NCBI GenBank assembly: GCA_963169105.1
Contig: OY720636.1
Span: forward strand, 70,482,123 to 70,546,122
Reading direction: 5' to 3'
Length of the DNA stretch: 64,000 nt
Source of the DNA: Ceriagrion tenellum
Lineage: Eukaryota; Arthropoda; Insecta; Odonata; Coenagrionidae
Shown here: piece by piece, positions 44,767 through 59,112 of the stretch
Layout: each line of letters opens with the position of its first letter
Position numbering within the stretch: the first letter of the stretch is position 1
Position numbers and translations under genes: made by a program
The notes under the pieces: model-generated
Database searches by the model: none
Seen by the model: the letters and a program-made list of their open reading frames with translations, nothing else
What the model was told of the DNA's origin: nothing

Positions 44767-45287
44767 TTTACCCCTTCACCCAAGGGTAATCATATGGTCG
44801 TTAGCCTTGATGAAGGGTTCAGCCATTTATATTGTCATCCTACATAACCGCGGGAACATTTACTCTGTCTCCCACAAATTTATCCTCTAAAGAAATTAAC
44901 GTCCGCTCTTGATCAGTCTTATTTTTTATGTCTAAGTCCTAGCTGGTCAGTTTACAAATTAAGCTTATTTTTTCTTAATTTCAATCATTATGGTTTTTTG
45001 AGTCCATCAATGAAAATATTTTTGAGTGTGTAGTAATCTTAATTGATCTTAGAATATTATTGAAGAATTTAAGCTTTGGTTAAACGGCATTTTGAGTTCA
45101 AGAGCCAACGGTGAACTAATACGGATTAGTGGTATACCCTGAACAAGAATTTTGTATGGAAATCCTTAACTCCCAAAAATATTTCATAAAATTCGCAAGT
45201 TGAATTCAGAAACATGTTGACAAATATTTCGTTCGTGGTGGACGATTACAACCTTACTCAAATTGATGAGAATTAGATGAGAAAGAT
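44767..45287. other. no recognisable feature
   Basis: AT-rich spacer. Confidence 0.4.
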
Positions 45288-45340
45288 GGATAATAAATTC
45301 ACGAGGAACATGCCATATGTTTCTCGTGAATTTATTATTT
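45288..45340. repeat. short near-perfect hairpin
   Basis: TAATAAATTCACGAGGAACA (45291-45310) pairs with 45318-45337 along all 20 bases with a single G-T wobble, around a 7-nt loop. Pairing extends two or three more positions outward with wobbles. Confidence 0.75.
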
Positions 45341-45408
45341 ACGTCTTAATACTACTGCCGTGCCGGAGGCAAAGCAGTGTACTGCCGTTGATATGGTAAA
45401 AATGATGC

Positions 45409-45862
45409 TTGAGGTAGTTTGAGCGAAATATCATTTCACCAAGAAATCAATGAATTTGGTCTCATTTCAAAGAAAAACGTCTCAAGAGAGAAATTATTTA
45501 AAAAATGTGGAATATCTAACATCTAGATTTCGTCAAAATATCAAGTGTGTAGTTTCTATGTTTCCTCAGCTTTTTTGAAAATAAATCTGAATATCACCGC
45601 AGTGATTTTTTCAGGATCATAATTAAACCTTCCATTGTGAGGGAGTCATGAATGTACCGAGCGAAAAACTGAGTCAAGTTAAAGACTAATGTAGATATTT
45701 TTATTTAATTACTTAGAATTTCAGTCATACAAGAGTATATTATTTCACAATAAATATTTCAATGTTTACTTCATGCTTCCTACAGCTGCTGAAATTAAAA
45801 CGTAAAAATTGAATACGTTCTCCGTTTTGACTATGGAACTATCTTGCTCAGACTACCCTCAA
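45409..45862 (+). mobile_element. TIR element family 'Q', copy D
   Basis: A 454-bp plus copy. Its ends are TTGAGGTAGTTTGAGCGAAA and, read inward from the right, TTGAGGGTAGTCTGAGCAAG, an imperfect inverted repeat of about 20-25 bp. The interior matches copy A over most of its length (for example ATCAATGAATTTGGT and GAGTCAAGTTAAAGACT). Both ends show TTGA where copy A shows TTAA, so the exact element edge is unsettled. Confidence 0.75.
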
Positions 45863-47439
45863 GTCAATATTCAAAATTAAATGAGTTAACATTGGGAAAA
45901 TTATGTCAGTGAAAACTTAGCTGGAGGTTAAGTGAGTGAGTCCGATTTTAATACCGAATGCCAGGTTTCTCCATGTGGCTGCTAATGAGAATCAAGGACG
46001 AGGAAACAAATTTTTTGAGCATCTTCAAACAGAATGATAGATACGGATGAAAAATTTAGTTAGCAAGTTGTTGATACCATACTCAACTACGTAGTAAAGG
46101 TGCTATGGGAACGTAACAATTTCACCTCTCATGTGTTACTTCCATCCTCTTTTCCGTAGTGCGAGTGACCGAATTCCCAGAAAACTATTTGCTCTCACAC
46201 GTGTGCTGTCTTGAAGTTTATCACTCGGCATACCCCTATCTTTCTTCCTTAATCTTCCTCTTTTATCTCACTATCGCAAGGTCGGATTTGTTTCAACATG
46301 AACTCGAGGTATTCTCTTTTGTGCGCGGGGAACAGTATGATGAAAAGAATGCTCGATTGTATTTACTAAAACAGCATATTTACTTAGTCGATCAAAGAGT
46401 TTGGACAATCAGTGACAAACAACAGGATTAAGGTGACCGTATTTCGTTTGACTTTTAAAAACTGCATCTTATAGCATCCTAAATAAATGTTTCCCTATTA
46501 GTTCCGCCAAATACTTGCCAAGGTTTATCCAAATCTTTGAAAATCCTGATTATGTAGCGATGTACGCGACTTATAACTCGAGCGATAAACAGTACATGCA
46601 CATGAATAGGGAGAACCCATTAGTACTTTGAATTAAATATTACTAAGTTTGAAAAAATGCATTCAATTATTTGAATAGATGAAGTTTTTGCTGAAATCCG
46701 TAATTCAGATCACTGATCATTCATAAAGCCTTTAAGTTATGTTGGAGCGAATTTCATCATGAATCATCTTAGGTTTTCCCGGCGTATCTGCTTGATGAAT
46801 GTCTCTCGGGTATTCAACCAAGTAAGCAGGGCCGTGTCTTCCGACGTTCAGGAGAACGACTTATTTTCCATCCTCAGGAATTCCCTTGATTTCGAGTACA
46901 AGTGCTGTGAATTTCACCGAAAGCCTTAAAATCGTGGAAATATTAGAGCATTTGAATGCTTTTTTTCGTAAAAAAGAATTACCATTGTTTATTGCTTCAT
47001 GTTTAAAGCGTGGAGTCATCTTCATTCTGAATTTCGCCATTTTCAGAAAATGCCTCGTCTTCGGTTCTTATACTCTTTAGCATCAAAACCGGAATACGTG
47101 ATATGAATTTCATTTTTGTATTATTTAACTTACAGGTACAGTCCCATGTAACTATTAGCTGATTTTAATTGATTCTTTATCCAAATAGAAGCAATATATC
47201 ATGGATTTTAAATAGACAGCAGTTGAAGGGCATATCTTTGTAGACCTCAAAATTGAACTTATTCCCTAAATTCCCTACCAAGTAGGAAGTATATGGCACT
47301 ATTATACGAAATGTTCTTATGGTAGTTCCACCGGTAAAGGAGTAAGGACAGATGTCATTACATTAATGTTTGGGATACGTACAGAAAAATATGTACTCTA
47401 TCTGGTATGAACAATAAAATTTTTCCTTTCCGAATCATT
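45863..47439. other. no supported gene
   Basis: Frames of 90 and 64 codons on the plus strand have no recognisable content. No repeats were noticed. Confidence 0.4.
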
Positions 47440-47870
47440 TTTCTCTCCGATTGAACATTTACTCTCTGATTAACTACAAATTAAAAAAACGCAAAATAGG
47501 ATAGTTAAATTGATATTTGGTGGCACCAATATATCTAGTGTTGGACGAAACCAACATAAATATCGTCTGGAAGACATGTAAAATAAACTAGGTGTCTTGC
47601 CTCTTGAACATTTGTTTAATTACTGTATTATTATCAATAACTATTTCAACAATAAATATAAAATTTTAAAAATCAATGAACATCAAATGGTTTTGTGACA
47701 TAACAATACATATGGAATTCCATTATGGAATAATAACTATGGGAAAATGACTATGGAATATATGGTACCATACTTCTTCAATAAGTTGCCCCTTTCGCTA
47801 AGAAACTTAAATTCCATAGCACAAGTGAAAAGGAAGTTGAAAGAATATTTTTTATGTAATAAGTGACAAT
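47440..47870 (+). mobile_element. LINE 3' fragment (Jockey/CR1-like)
   Basis: The plus strand reads KKTQNRIVKLIFGGTNIS (the Q-[NK]-[RK]-[IV]-[VL]-[RK]-x-I motif), KLGVLPLEHLFNYCIIIN (the LGILPL motif), and MVPYFFNKLPLSLRNLNS, then IAQVKRKLKEYFLCNK. These three blocks, in this order, end many insect non-LTR reverse transcriptases. Two stops and frameshifts interrupt it. No reverse transcriptase core is present. Confidence 0.75.
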
Positions 47871-50309
47871 AATGATGTTTAATCAATATTAATATTGAAT
47901 AGGGAAAAAATATGTTGTGATTTCGCATGATCGATAGAATATGTATTTTAGGCACCTCCTGATGAGTTCCGCTTGTGAACTAAGGAGGACCTTAAGGAGT
48001 TTCTTATTGTTCTTTTCTGTTTCATTTATGTACTCCTGTTTCTTTCTTTCCCCTTGCTGGCAGTTACATTTTTTTCAAAATCTATCATTCTCAGTTCATT
48101 TCATGTATCTTGTAATTAACAAATTGAGAAATAAATCTGTATTTGCTTAAAAAAAATCAAATTTACAAGGTGTTCAATGCAACAATGCAAGAAATATGAG
48201 GGAAAACATTTTGGCACTTATTATAAATTCCATTTTTACAGGAAATTTTTAAGAAGCAAAAAATGCCAATAATTTCCTTAGAAATAAAACAGATGCATCA
48301 TACCTCCTTATTATTTTTATTTTTCAGCGAATTACTGCGAAAATTAGGTGTGTCATGGCAGTAAATGGTCAAATAGCACAATAATCGCGCCCACACGGTG
48401 GAAATGGTTGCGTGTACCCATGTCGATTGAGCTACTGATTAATCGAATCGAAAAACCCTGGAGAATATAGTGATGCAACAGATTCTGCTAGATTTCTCAT
48501 TTAAAATTACAACTATAGAGTACTATAAATCAGCCTAGTTCAACTTTTTAAATCTAAGTTTCTATGATTACTTTAAATCTTCAGTCGTTGTTGGAGCCAG
48601 TGGCGTGGTTACGAATTTTCACGATAATATCAATCGACATTTTATGAATTTATACTGCCTTACTCACTGGGAAATTCAAAATTTGTATCAAGCTGTGGTG
48701 AAACATGGGTGTGGCCACGATCATTCTAAAAATACGGGGAACGCTATTGATGTTATAGGGATTCTTCAGTTGAACTTAGAATCAATTGAAGTCCAATAGC
48801 TGATACGTGTACAGTGAGTTTAATTTCTTAAGGAAAAAAGATGGAAAGCGTCTATTCTCCGTCATTCATGACATGAAAGAAAAATTAGCTCTGGACAAAA
48901 GGTGAGGATTGATATCTTCACTTCTAGCCAGCGCTTTCCTGTTAGCCTCCCAGAAAAATAAATTTTGATTGCATTTTTATAGTTTTTAAATATAGCCTTG
49001 TGTTCCAGAAAATAAGCTAAAAATAACGGTACAATCAGATTACCTATCATTTCTTTTTTCTAATCGATATAAATCCACTCATCAGATTCATTGCAGAGTT
49101 TCATAAAACGTTGGAATTCATCAAACATCCGACGTCTGCCATTTACGCAAGCATTGTGCTCGTCAATCACTCTCCCTCTTGAATCTCGCAATCTTCAGCT
49201 TAGTGTTAGATTATTTGATTGATCGTGTAGTAAGTTTTTTTTATACCAGTTAATATATATCTCGGTGATATGATCCAGATTTGACACGTATTAGAGCGTT
49301 GACTATTTCAGAAGTAATTAATTTTAGTCTAAATTGCAGCCTGTGGTATTAATGCATAATGAGCATTATTATAGGACGCAGTCATTAGTTTACTGGATAT
49401 TAAGGTGGTCAATCGAAATTTTGTGTTTAGTCACTCAGCCATGCGTACAATTCCAAACGAGCGAATCTCTTTGTACGCGATATTAAATTAGCTAAACTAT
49501 GAAAAATGCAACTTCAGAAAATGGTTTTCATGATTGTTGGCGACACTTAGCAGAATAGGTTCTATGATTTTTTGAACTTTTAAATTGGGATTCCCGGGAC
49601 TTGCATTTACGCGAAAAAGGGAAATAAAAACACAAGATATCTTAGTAAAGGCTTAAAGAAACAAAATGTGGAAAATTTCAAAAGATACATGGAAAGGGAT
49701 TCCTTAAAATTATGGCGAAAGACTCGCCGTGTGCTACATTAGCAGGATGGCGAAAATCTCCTAAATAATGAATAGTTAATATGGCCCATGTGTATTTTCA
49801 GTATTATATTTATCTCAACAGGAGATGATAGGCACGCTTTTTAAAAATGGATGTTATTCACTTCATCAGTCGATATATCGCATCTTTATTTTTTTCTTAT
49901 GGCTCTAGGAGTATTTGTAACTAGTTTCATCCGTAGGTACCGTCGATATACATTCTAGAGAATGTCTATCACGTAGTCCTAGGGCCTTAGCACAATAATT
50001 TGCGAAACGTTGGCTAATGGAGTAATTAACATTCAATATTTTAAAAACTAAGCCCCATCATCTCCTGTCAAGAAAAATATTAAAACAAATGGTTAAAAAA
50101 ACTTAACACATGGAAAAAATATTATGAAGACCTTAAATATTTCGGTGATAGGAAGTGGTGTTCATCGCTTGTGATGTCAAAATCAAAGTCAAAATGACTT
50201 TTTTGAGAATGTCAATGTCAGAGAGACTGCTTTGAGTTTTTCTCTACAGAGGGTCAAAGTGTTTTATCACACTGCGCTATATAGTTAACTGGTCGCCATG
50301 AACTTAGTT
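47871..50309. other. no supported gene
   Basis: 2.4 kb of AT-rich DNA with short frames only. Confidence 0.4.
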
Positions 50310-50545
50310 TCGCTGAAACTTCTTCAGTGTTCAGTGTTCAACCCTGGGGTTGGTTTGCAGCAGTACGCCATTCCTCTCTTCTGTCTGCTTTTCTCTTCAT
50401 TTCTGTGTATGTGGTACAACCCATATCATTCACAATCTGCTGCATGAATGACATCCTTGGTCGTCCCCGGCGATTCCTTCCCTCTATAGCTCCTTCTGCT
50501 ATTGTTTTAACGATGTTGTCGTGTCTTTCGTGTCGTGTCAGTTTC
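50310..50545 (-). mobile_element. LINE C-terminal tail fragment
   Basis: A minus-strand uninterrupted run of about 65 codons reads RHERHDNIVKTIAEGAIEG, RNRRGRPRMSFMQQIVND, MGCTTYTEMKRKADRREE and WRTAANQPQG before the stop. It has the E-G-x-[IV]-x-G-x-R-x-RGRPR-x-x-[FY] ... M-K-R-x-A-x-x-R-x-x-WR tail of insect LINE polyproteins. Few mutations suggest a comparatively young fragment. Confidence 0.75.
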
Positions 50546-51459
50546 GCTGATTATCATCAGTAATTCTAAATGCATAGAAATGCGGAACTAGCCGTGTAGT
50601 GACTTTAACAGAGTTGATGATTACAGAGTAGGTATTTCTTTTACGACAGACTTTCAAAAGCAAAAACAGAAAAAAATTCTAACACATTATGACCGCTAAT
50701 GTAGTGGGTAGGAGAAGACACCCTGAATATAAATAGGACATTTCGACGCGACCATAATAGTGCAAGGACGGATCGGCGCTGACCATTTCAGCGCAGGCCA
50801 TTTCGGCGCGTAGTGGTTTAATGTCATGGATGATGACCCGATGTAATGCTTACGGTGCTTCATGATTGCTCTCATGCATTGATTGTGTTAAAATAGCAAT
50901 AACACCTAACATTGTTCAATTTACTCAAATACAGATTTACACCCCAGGATACTGTTTCGGCAGCCTTTTTTGTGACCTTCCCGAGATTATGCTAGGGTTT
51001 CCTTTTTTCAGTTCAAAAATTATTGCTGTTGAAATACTGATCACTAGTAGATCAAAAATTTCACTAGATCTCAAAATTTACATACAAACTGATCTGCAAT
51101 TTGTTAAATATCGTGGCTGTTTACCGCTTTATAGAGCGTCGATGGATTTCGCTTTTGTGGTTGTCACTTTGAGTTGGGATTTCCCTTTTTTTAAGTCATT
51201 CATATTTAAACCACCAGGAATTTTGAAATGATGGATGCTATTCCTTCTTGTAATTTCAATCCTAGGTGAAAATAATGCTCAAGTCAATGTGATACCTATG
51301 TTTTTGTTTCTAATAAGCTTTCGATATTTTACGTCAATGTTAGTCGCTCCCGGAGTAAAATACACTTTGGAGTGGACAAAATATTAGGTGTTAAGTCAAT
51401 GAAATCTTAATATTCGAGAAAAAATTATTATATACATGTTAAAATGTCTCATGTCGATT
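50546..51459. other. no supported gene
   Basis: A 121-codon plus frame (50866-51231) has no recognisable domain. Around 50742-50810 there are short near-repeats of (C/T)ATTTCGGCGC(G/A). Otherwise AT-rich. Confidence 0.4.
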
Positions 51460-51575
51460 ACTTCAAGGAGGTGTCGTTATTCCTCTTGTTGCACATCAGA
51501 AATATCAGTGCCAAAGCTAACCTAGCCCTTAAAATTCTTGCTGATGACACGGTTATTCCGTATTCAAGTCAATGC
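51460..51575 (+). mobile_element. LINE reverse transcriptase fragment (ADD box)
   Basis: The plus strand encodes FKEVSLFLLLHIRNISAK followed by ANLALKILADDTVIPYS. The order L-F-x-L-[YL]-[IH]-x-[DR]-[IL] then L-x-A-DD-T-V-I is the catalytic region of Jockey-type reverse transcriptases. It is only about 115 bp and isolated. Confidence 0.6.
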
Positions 51576-54124
<2,549 letters not shown>

Positions 54125-54313
54125 GTTTCATCATTATAATTGGTTGTTCAATCCTAAGATTGGTTAACTACAGCCCTCCATCCTGCTCTGTCTAATGCTT
54201 GTTCCTTCACCTCCAGGTATCTCTTCCCATCTACTTTCCTCTTTATTTGATCCATTAACTTAGTCCCGGGTCTTCCCCTGGAGACTTTTCCCTCTATTTT
54301 GCCTTCATTTCAT
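54125..54313 (-). mobile_element. RTE-like LINE, extreme 3' end
   Basis: The plus strand shows TTGGTTGTTCAATCCTAAGA and the downstream tail shared with 1236-1545 and 24237-24560, and the minus reading contains the GRPR-like and MDQIKRK-like tail. It is a third copy of that family, truncated after about 190 bp. Confidence 0.75.
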
Positions 54314-57300
54314 TGTTTATAGGTGCACACTTAGCGCTTTTTGTATCATACGAAAACTCCCGAATTTTTCATTCTCTCCGATCAATTAAGGTTAGCTTAT
54401 CTTGTCCAGAAGCAAATTCTACAAGTACTTGAAAATTTACCACTCGCGGCGTTGCTCTGCTTCGTGGTGAAGACGATGTTGTGTCGATTATACCTTAACC
54501 ACCGGAATTTCCTTGGAACTTACCACGCCCCTGTAATAAGTAGGTAGTTGGATGAGAAACTCGATTGAAAAAGTATTGTACTTATTTCCATTTTTAGCCC
54601 TGAAATTCGAGTGCGATGCATTTATCGAATATAGCTTTATATGCGACACAATTCTAAGGACACTGTATTTGATTCGACTTTCATTACTGGAATACTTACG
54701 TGTAAGGTAATACGGCCTTTCGGCGAGGTTCGGACCCACGAGCATTGTGTCATCACGTCGAGGATTTACCGACCCTCCCCCCTACTCCCCTGTCCGATGA
54801 ACAGTATATGTAGCACCAGCAGACGTATAAGTATACATCTATATGCCGCTTCTTGGACATGAAAGGCAAGTTTAGGGAATATTTCATGAATTTTATGCAA
54901 TACATTCTACATTGTGGATTAATTGTAATAGTTAATCTTCAAATTCATCAATTATGTAAAGCAACCGCCCGAAAAATCTTTTATGGTTTATTTTTGGCTC
55001 TCATGGATCTTCCCAGCCTGAGATAAGTTTCGAAATACATCGAATACCGCATAGTGCCACAGAGTGCCACCTTTACGATATTTTATGGAACTCTTGAGTG
55101 TCTAAGCTACCATAAGTATGCGCAGATACGACGCCTGTGGTTAGTGATTTTGAACTAAACGCTTTTTAATACGTCGCATTTTTAAAATGTCATTTATTGG
55201 CTTCATGTTTTGGAATAAATCTTTGGCCGTGTACGTTTATAATTATTAAAGTTCCTTTACGTACAAGAAAAACTGGACAGTCTTTATTCCTTTTGGTAAC
55301 AATACAACGAACATTTTCCTTTTTTGTAATTAGATACCAAAAAAAGGTTTAAATGATCGCGCCGAAAACAAAGGAACGATGATATTGCCATCAACGTTAC
55401 TGGGGTATGTGAACTTGCTTACGCTGCTTACATTGATTACATTTCAACAATAATGGCCTGATCCACCGGTGTCATTCATCGTAACTTAATATGGTGCCAG
55501 CGAATAGCCAAGTTGGTTACTTCTGCTCCTGGCTTCGGAATCGCAATTTCTACTGACATAATGGAGGCAACATTCAAGTGTTTGGCGCCTTCTTGAGATA
55601 TAACTTCAATTCGCAAGTGGTGGACTTAAGAAATATATGAAAAACAGATTTTAGTCAAATATTACGATTTCTGGGTTCTTACACGACATGCAAATCCACG
55701 ACTGAATCCACGTTTGCGAGTGATCACCGATAATGAAAAAGCATTTACGGGGAGGTTTGCAAGATTTTTAGTAAAGCCAATGTCTTCGGGTCAAAAATAC
55801 TAAAAAAGCTTTTTGCTGTGCGTCCCCGATTGGGAAAGACAGGAATGATGCCTAGAAGCTGCAGAAGACCTAGAAGAATATATGATTTTCTGACTAATAT
55901 TCTGATTGCTGACGACTTTATCACTCGTGTCCCAGACATTAAATAAAAGCTGTTTACTACCGGCCAGTGGACATCAGGTACTCTTGTTCAAAGTATTAGG
56001 GGTCACGCTTAGATATCATCATAGAATCTGATCATTTGACATATAATAATTTTGTGGAGGGTATTTGCTTCTTGCGAACCGCATGGAGTAATTGTCGAGC
56101 CGCTTATTAAGATCTTCCTTGCGAAACTACCCATTTTCCTCAACTCAATACAAAGGAAAATTTTTCCATAATAGGCTTACGTTTTTGAGAATCATCTTTG
56201 TGGCTGACCTTCATCCGTCTGGTTTGTATCCTTTCTCAAAAGTACAATGCAGGTCAAAATTAACGTTTATGAACTTCCTGAAAAACTTACCCAGACGTGG
56301 AAGCATTGGGAATGAAATTATGGTATAGTCACCTCTTTTTGTTAGTTGTTGATTATTATTTTGTCACCAGACATTTATTGGCCAGAGAGAAACATGCCTA
56401 ACTCCAGAAAAACCTTTAAAAGGTCCTCTGATCAACCATGGATGCCATCTTCGCAATGCTTGCCGTGCCCACGTTCCCCATCCCCTGAACAGATCTCTGA
56501 CCTCAGTCATTAATTTAGTGCTCAATTTGATTCGGGTTTTTATTTCACTGTTTAGTCTTTCGACTCCAAATTAAAATAATGGAGCTGTCATACAGTAAAG
56601 GAAAAGAGTGATTGAAAGGAGAACGTATGTTACGATAAGCTAGATAAGAGGAGGAAAAAGTAGGCATTTTTATGGGATAGTGAGAGGGACAAAGTAGACA
56701 TAAATTGAAAGTGAATGATAGTTGAACCAAATTACTAGTCAAGTCTTCACCACATAACTTAGTTCTTGGAATATATTATTAGCTGTTCTCAATTTATTTT
56801 ACAACCTTATATTTTACACAGAAGCCAATTTATGAAGTTTCCATTGCTTTATTAGATAGAGGGAGATATTTTTTTTATCAAACGTTTCTTTCGTGACGTA
56901 GCTTCATTTCATTATTAACACGCAGACGCTTTGTTGCTAATTGTAAGAACTTTTCTCAATAAGAATGGTTTAGGCAATATATTGCCGAATAACTTACACC
57001 GCAGTAAATTCAATACACTTATTGAGTCATCATACACCCTTATTAAGTATCAAAAGAAGATTGAGTGGTTGAGGCGATAACTTTGGGAATCTCAGTGAAC
57101 ACAATCACGAAAAAGTGGAGATTAATTGCTTGAAATATATGTATATATGATTAATACGATTAGTACGTAATTAAAAGAACTCGTGAAATAAAATTAACTT
57201 GAGAAAGACACCCAGTTACCCTCTAAACCTGAGTGAGGGTAAATTACGGATAGGTCTGTGTTACAGGGTAAGTTAGTGTCAAGCACCGGTCTTATAACCA

Positions 57301-58335
57301 CAGGAAACGGTCCATTCATTGAGATTTCATGGCTCTGGGGGTGTAAATTTAATATTGAGACGTGGAATGGTCTAAATTTATTGAATGGTACTCAGAAGAA
57401 AATAAAATGTTCTTAATTGCTGTTGCTTACGAAATCAAAATTTTAATAAATCAAAAGAAAAGCATTTTGCTGGTCTGTGGGTTAGGACGGAATCATGCTA
57501 TTTGCATTTCCCGCTAACATAAATAAAATATTCAGTCGTTTACGGAACTGTATCGTTTATTTCAGTTCAGAGACTTTTCTCTTAATTATTAAACCTTTTG
57601 AATAAAATTTATAATAAGTACAGAATGGTTCCTTTGGATAAGAGAGCATTTATTATTAAACAGAAAATATTTTGGTGAATATCTGGATGAGAGTACCCTC
57701 TCTGGCTATTAAAACACTTAGTGACCATTGAATGCTAAATGTTTTTAATGGTCTTTAAACATAAAATATCAATCTTTGGAACTTTACTTACAGACAAATA
57801 TCAAGCCTACCGAATGAATTGCTTCTTTTCAATCATCGATTATTAGTTTTCTTTCGTTATTGGCTTTGGCACCATGCAAGCCCAATAAATAAATTGATCG
57901 TGTTTCCAGTTAACAATAGGCAAACAATAATTAAGGAACTTAAGTATTGACAACAGAAATATTACATTCATTCAGTGTGGTCTTAATGGACACTTAAATT
58001 TGTTCGTAACCTCTAATCTTTTCACAGGGAAACATTTAGAGATACAAAGTGATTACAAAAGACTTTTTATCATGGTAACATTTTCTCGACTTTGGTCAAT
58101 ATAGGACAGTAGACATAAGACATAAAAAATAAATGGTAAACCCTTCTTTAAATGAGAGTAAGTCCTACAACTGATGGACATACATAAGTTCACGAAACCC
58201 AGCTAAATAACCATCTCCTCCTAAGTCTCATGGAACACGACGTGAATAACAATAAACACTCATGAAAGGATGTGGATGGGTTATTGCTCTGCTGGTCTCG
58301 TCGTCTTTGCTACACCTTCTCTTATTTTCTTTCAT
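54314..58335. other. 4 kb without a supported gene
   Basis: AT-rich with short frames. A weak SINE-like A box (55504-55519, ATAGCCAAGTTGGTTA) and a GGTTCGGACCC string (54727-54737) are too weak to call. Confidence 0.4.
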
Positions 58336-58341
58336 TTTATT
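58336..58341 (-). terminator. candidate poly(A) signal of the ABCG gene
   Basis: The first AATAAA on the minus strand downstream of the ABCG stop codon lies here, about 655 nt past the stop. This hexamer is common in AT-rich DNA, so the assignment is tentative. Confidence 0.3.
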
Positions 58342-58995
58342 TTAAACCACTTCACAGTTTCTCATCCGAGTATTGTGGGAGATATATTTTTGGCTGCGGA
58401 GTTATTTCAAATATCACAGGTCTAATGCGAGGTAATTAATTGTGAACAGTACCTTGATGAAGGATAATCGCTGCCGTTAGACTGATATAAACCTCGTCTT
58501 TAAGGATTCTTCATTTGCCGGATCTTGATGTCTTGATCCACAAATTTTGAAGTTAAGAGTAACTTAATTTTCACTTCCACTCACTCTTGAAAAGGAACAT
58601 TTCTTTAGTCCTTCGGCCGGCCAGCAAGCCGAATGATAAACGTTCGATAGTTTGTAACAACAATAATAACATTGGCACAGTGCATCATCAACAACAATAA
58701 AATCAACAGTACTTGACTAATATAAATATCTAAAGGCCTCAATGCTGTTGCACGAGAGCCTTCTCCATAGCCGGATTAAAGCTGGTGAAGATCACCGAAA
58801 AAGTACAAAGTGCGAAAGAGAGGGGGAAATGTGTCAGAGGCGGGTAAAAGACCGAAGGACTGGGGTGAAAATAGGAAAAAACCAGCCTGGTGAAAACATC
58901 TTAGGAAAAACAGCACAGTTACTTATTACGCTCGTTTCGGGCAAACAGGGAGGAAGCTGCTCTTTTATGATGCTGGGTCGATGTTTTTGATTCGA

Positions 58996-59112
58996 TCATC
59001 GCTCGGACATGATCTTCCATCGTAGGAGTAAGTACGCTGCTATTCGGAGGATGAGCAAGATGGCGATGAGAGCCAGCACATCGACCAAGAAGCTCCCGCC
59101 TTCCATGTCCAC
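58996..59112 (-). CDS. last coding exon of an ABCG-family transporter
   Basis: On the minus strand, after a strong acceptor (TTTTTTCGCAG, ending at 59113), 38 codons run to TGA at 58998-58996. The peptide begins VDMEGGSFLVDVLALIAIL and ends LILRIAAYLLLRWKIMSER. Residues 8-30 form the final transmembrane helix, and the R-x-x-AYL-x-LR-[WY]-[KR] end is the standard C-terminus of insect and vertebrate ABCG half-transporters (ABCG1/ABCG4/Atet-like). ABCG proteins dimerise in the membrane and use ATP to export lipids, sterols or other hydrophobic substrates; which one cannot be told from this part. The exon is in phase 0 and joins directly to 62614-62704. The 3' UTR lies toward lower coordinates. 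Confidence 0.88.
   Translation of the reverse strand: MDMEGGSFLVDVLALIAILLILRIAAYLLLRWKIMSER

Noticed and set aside
50866..51231. 121-codon plus frame
   Set aside because: Hydrophobic and compositional, no domain, no splice or promoter context.
58742..58990. 82-codon plus frame
   Set aside because: Antisense to the ABCG 3' UTR, with no recognisable content.
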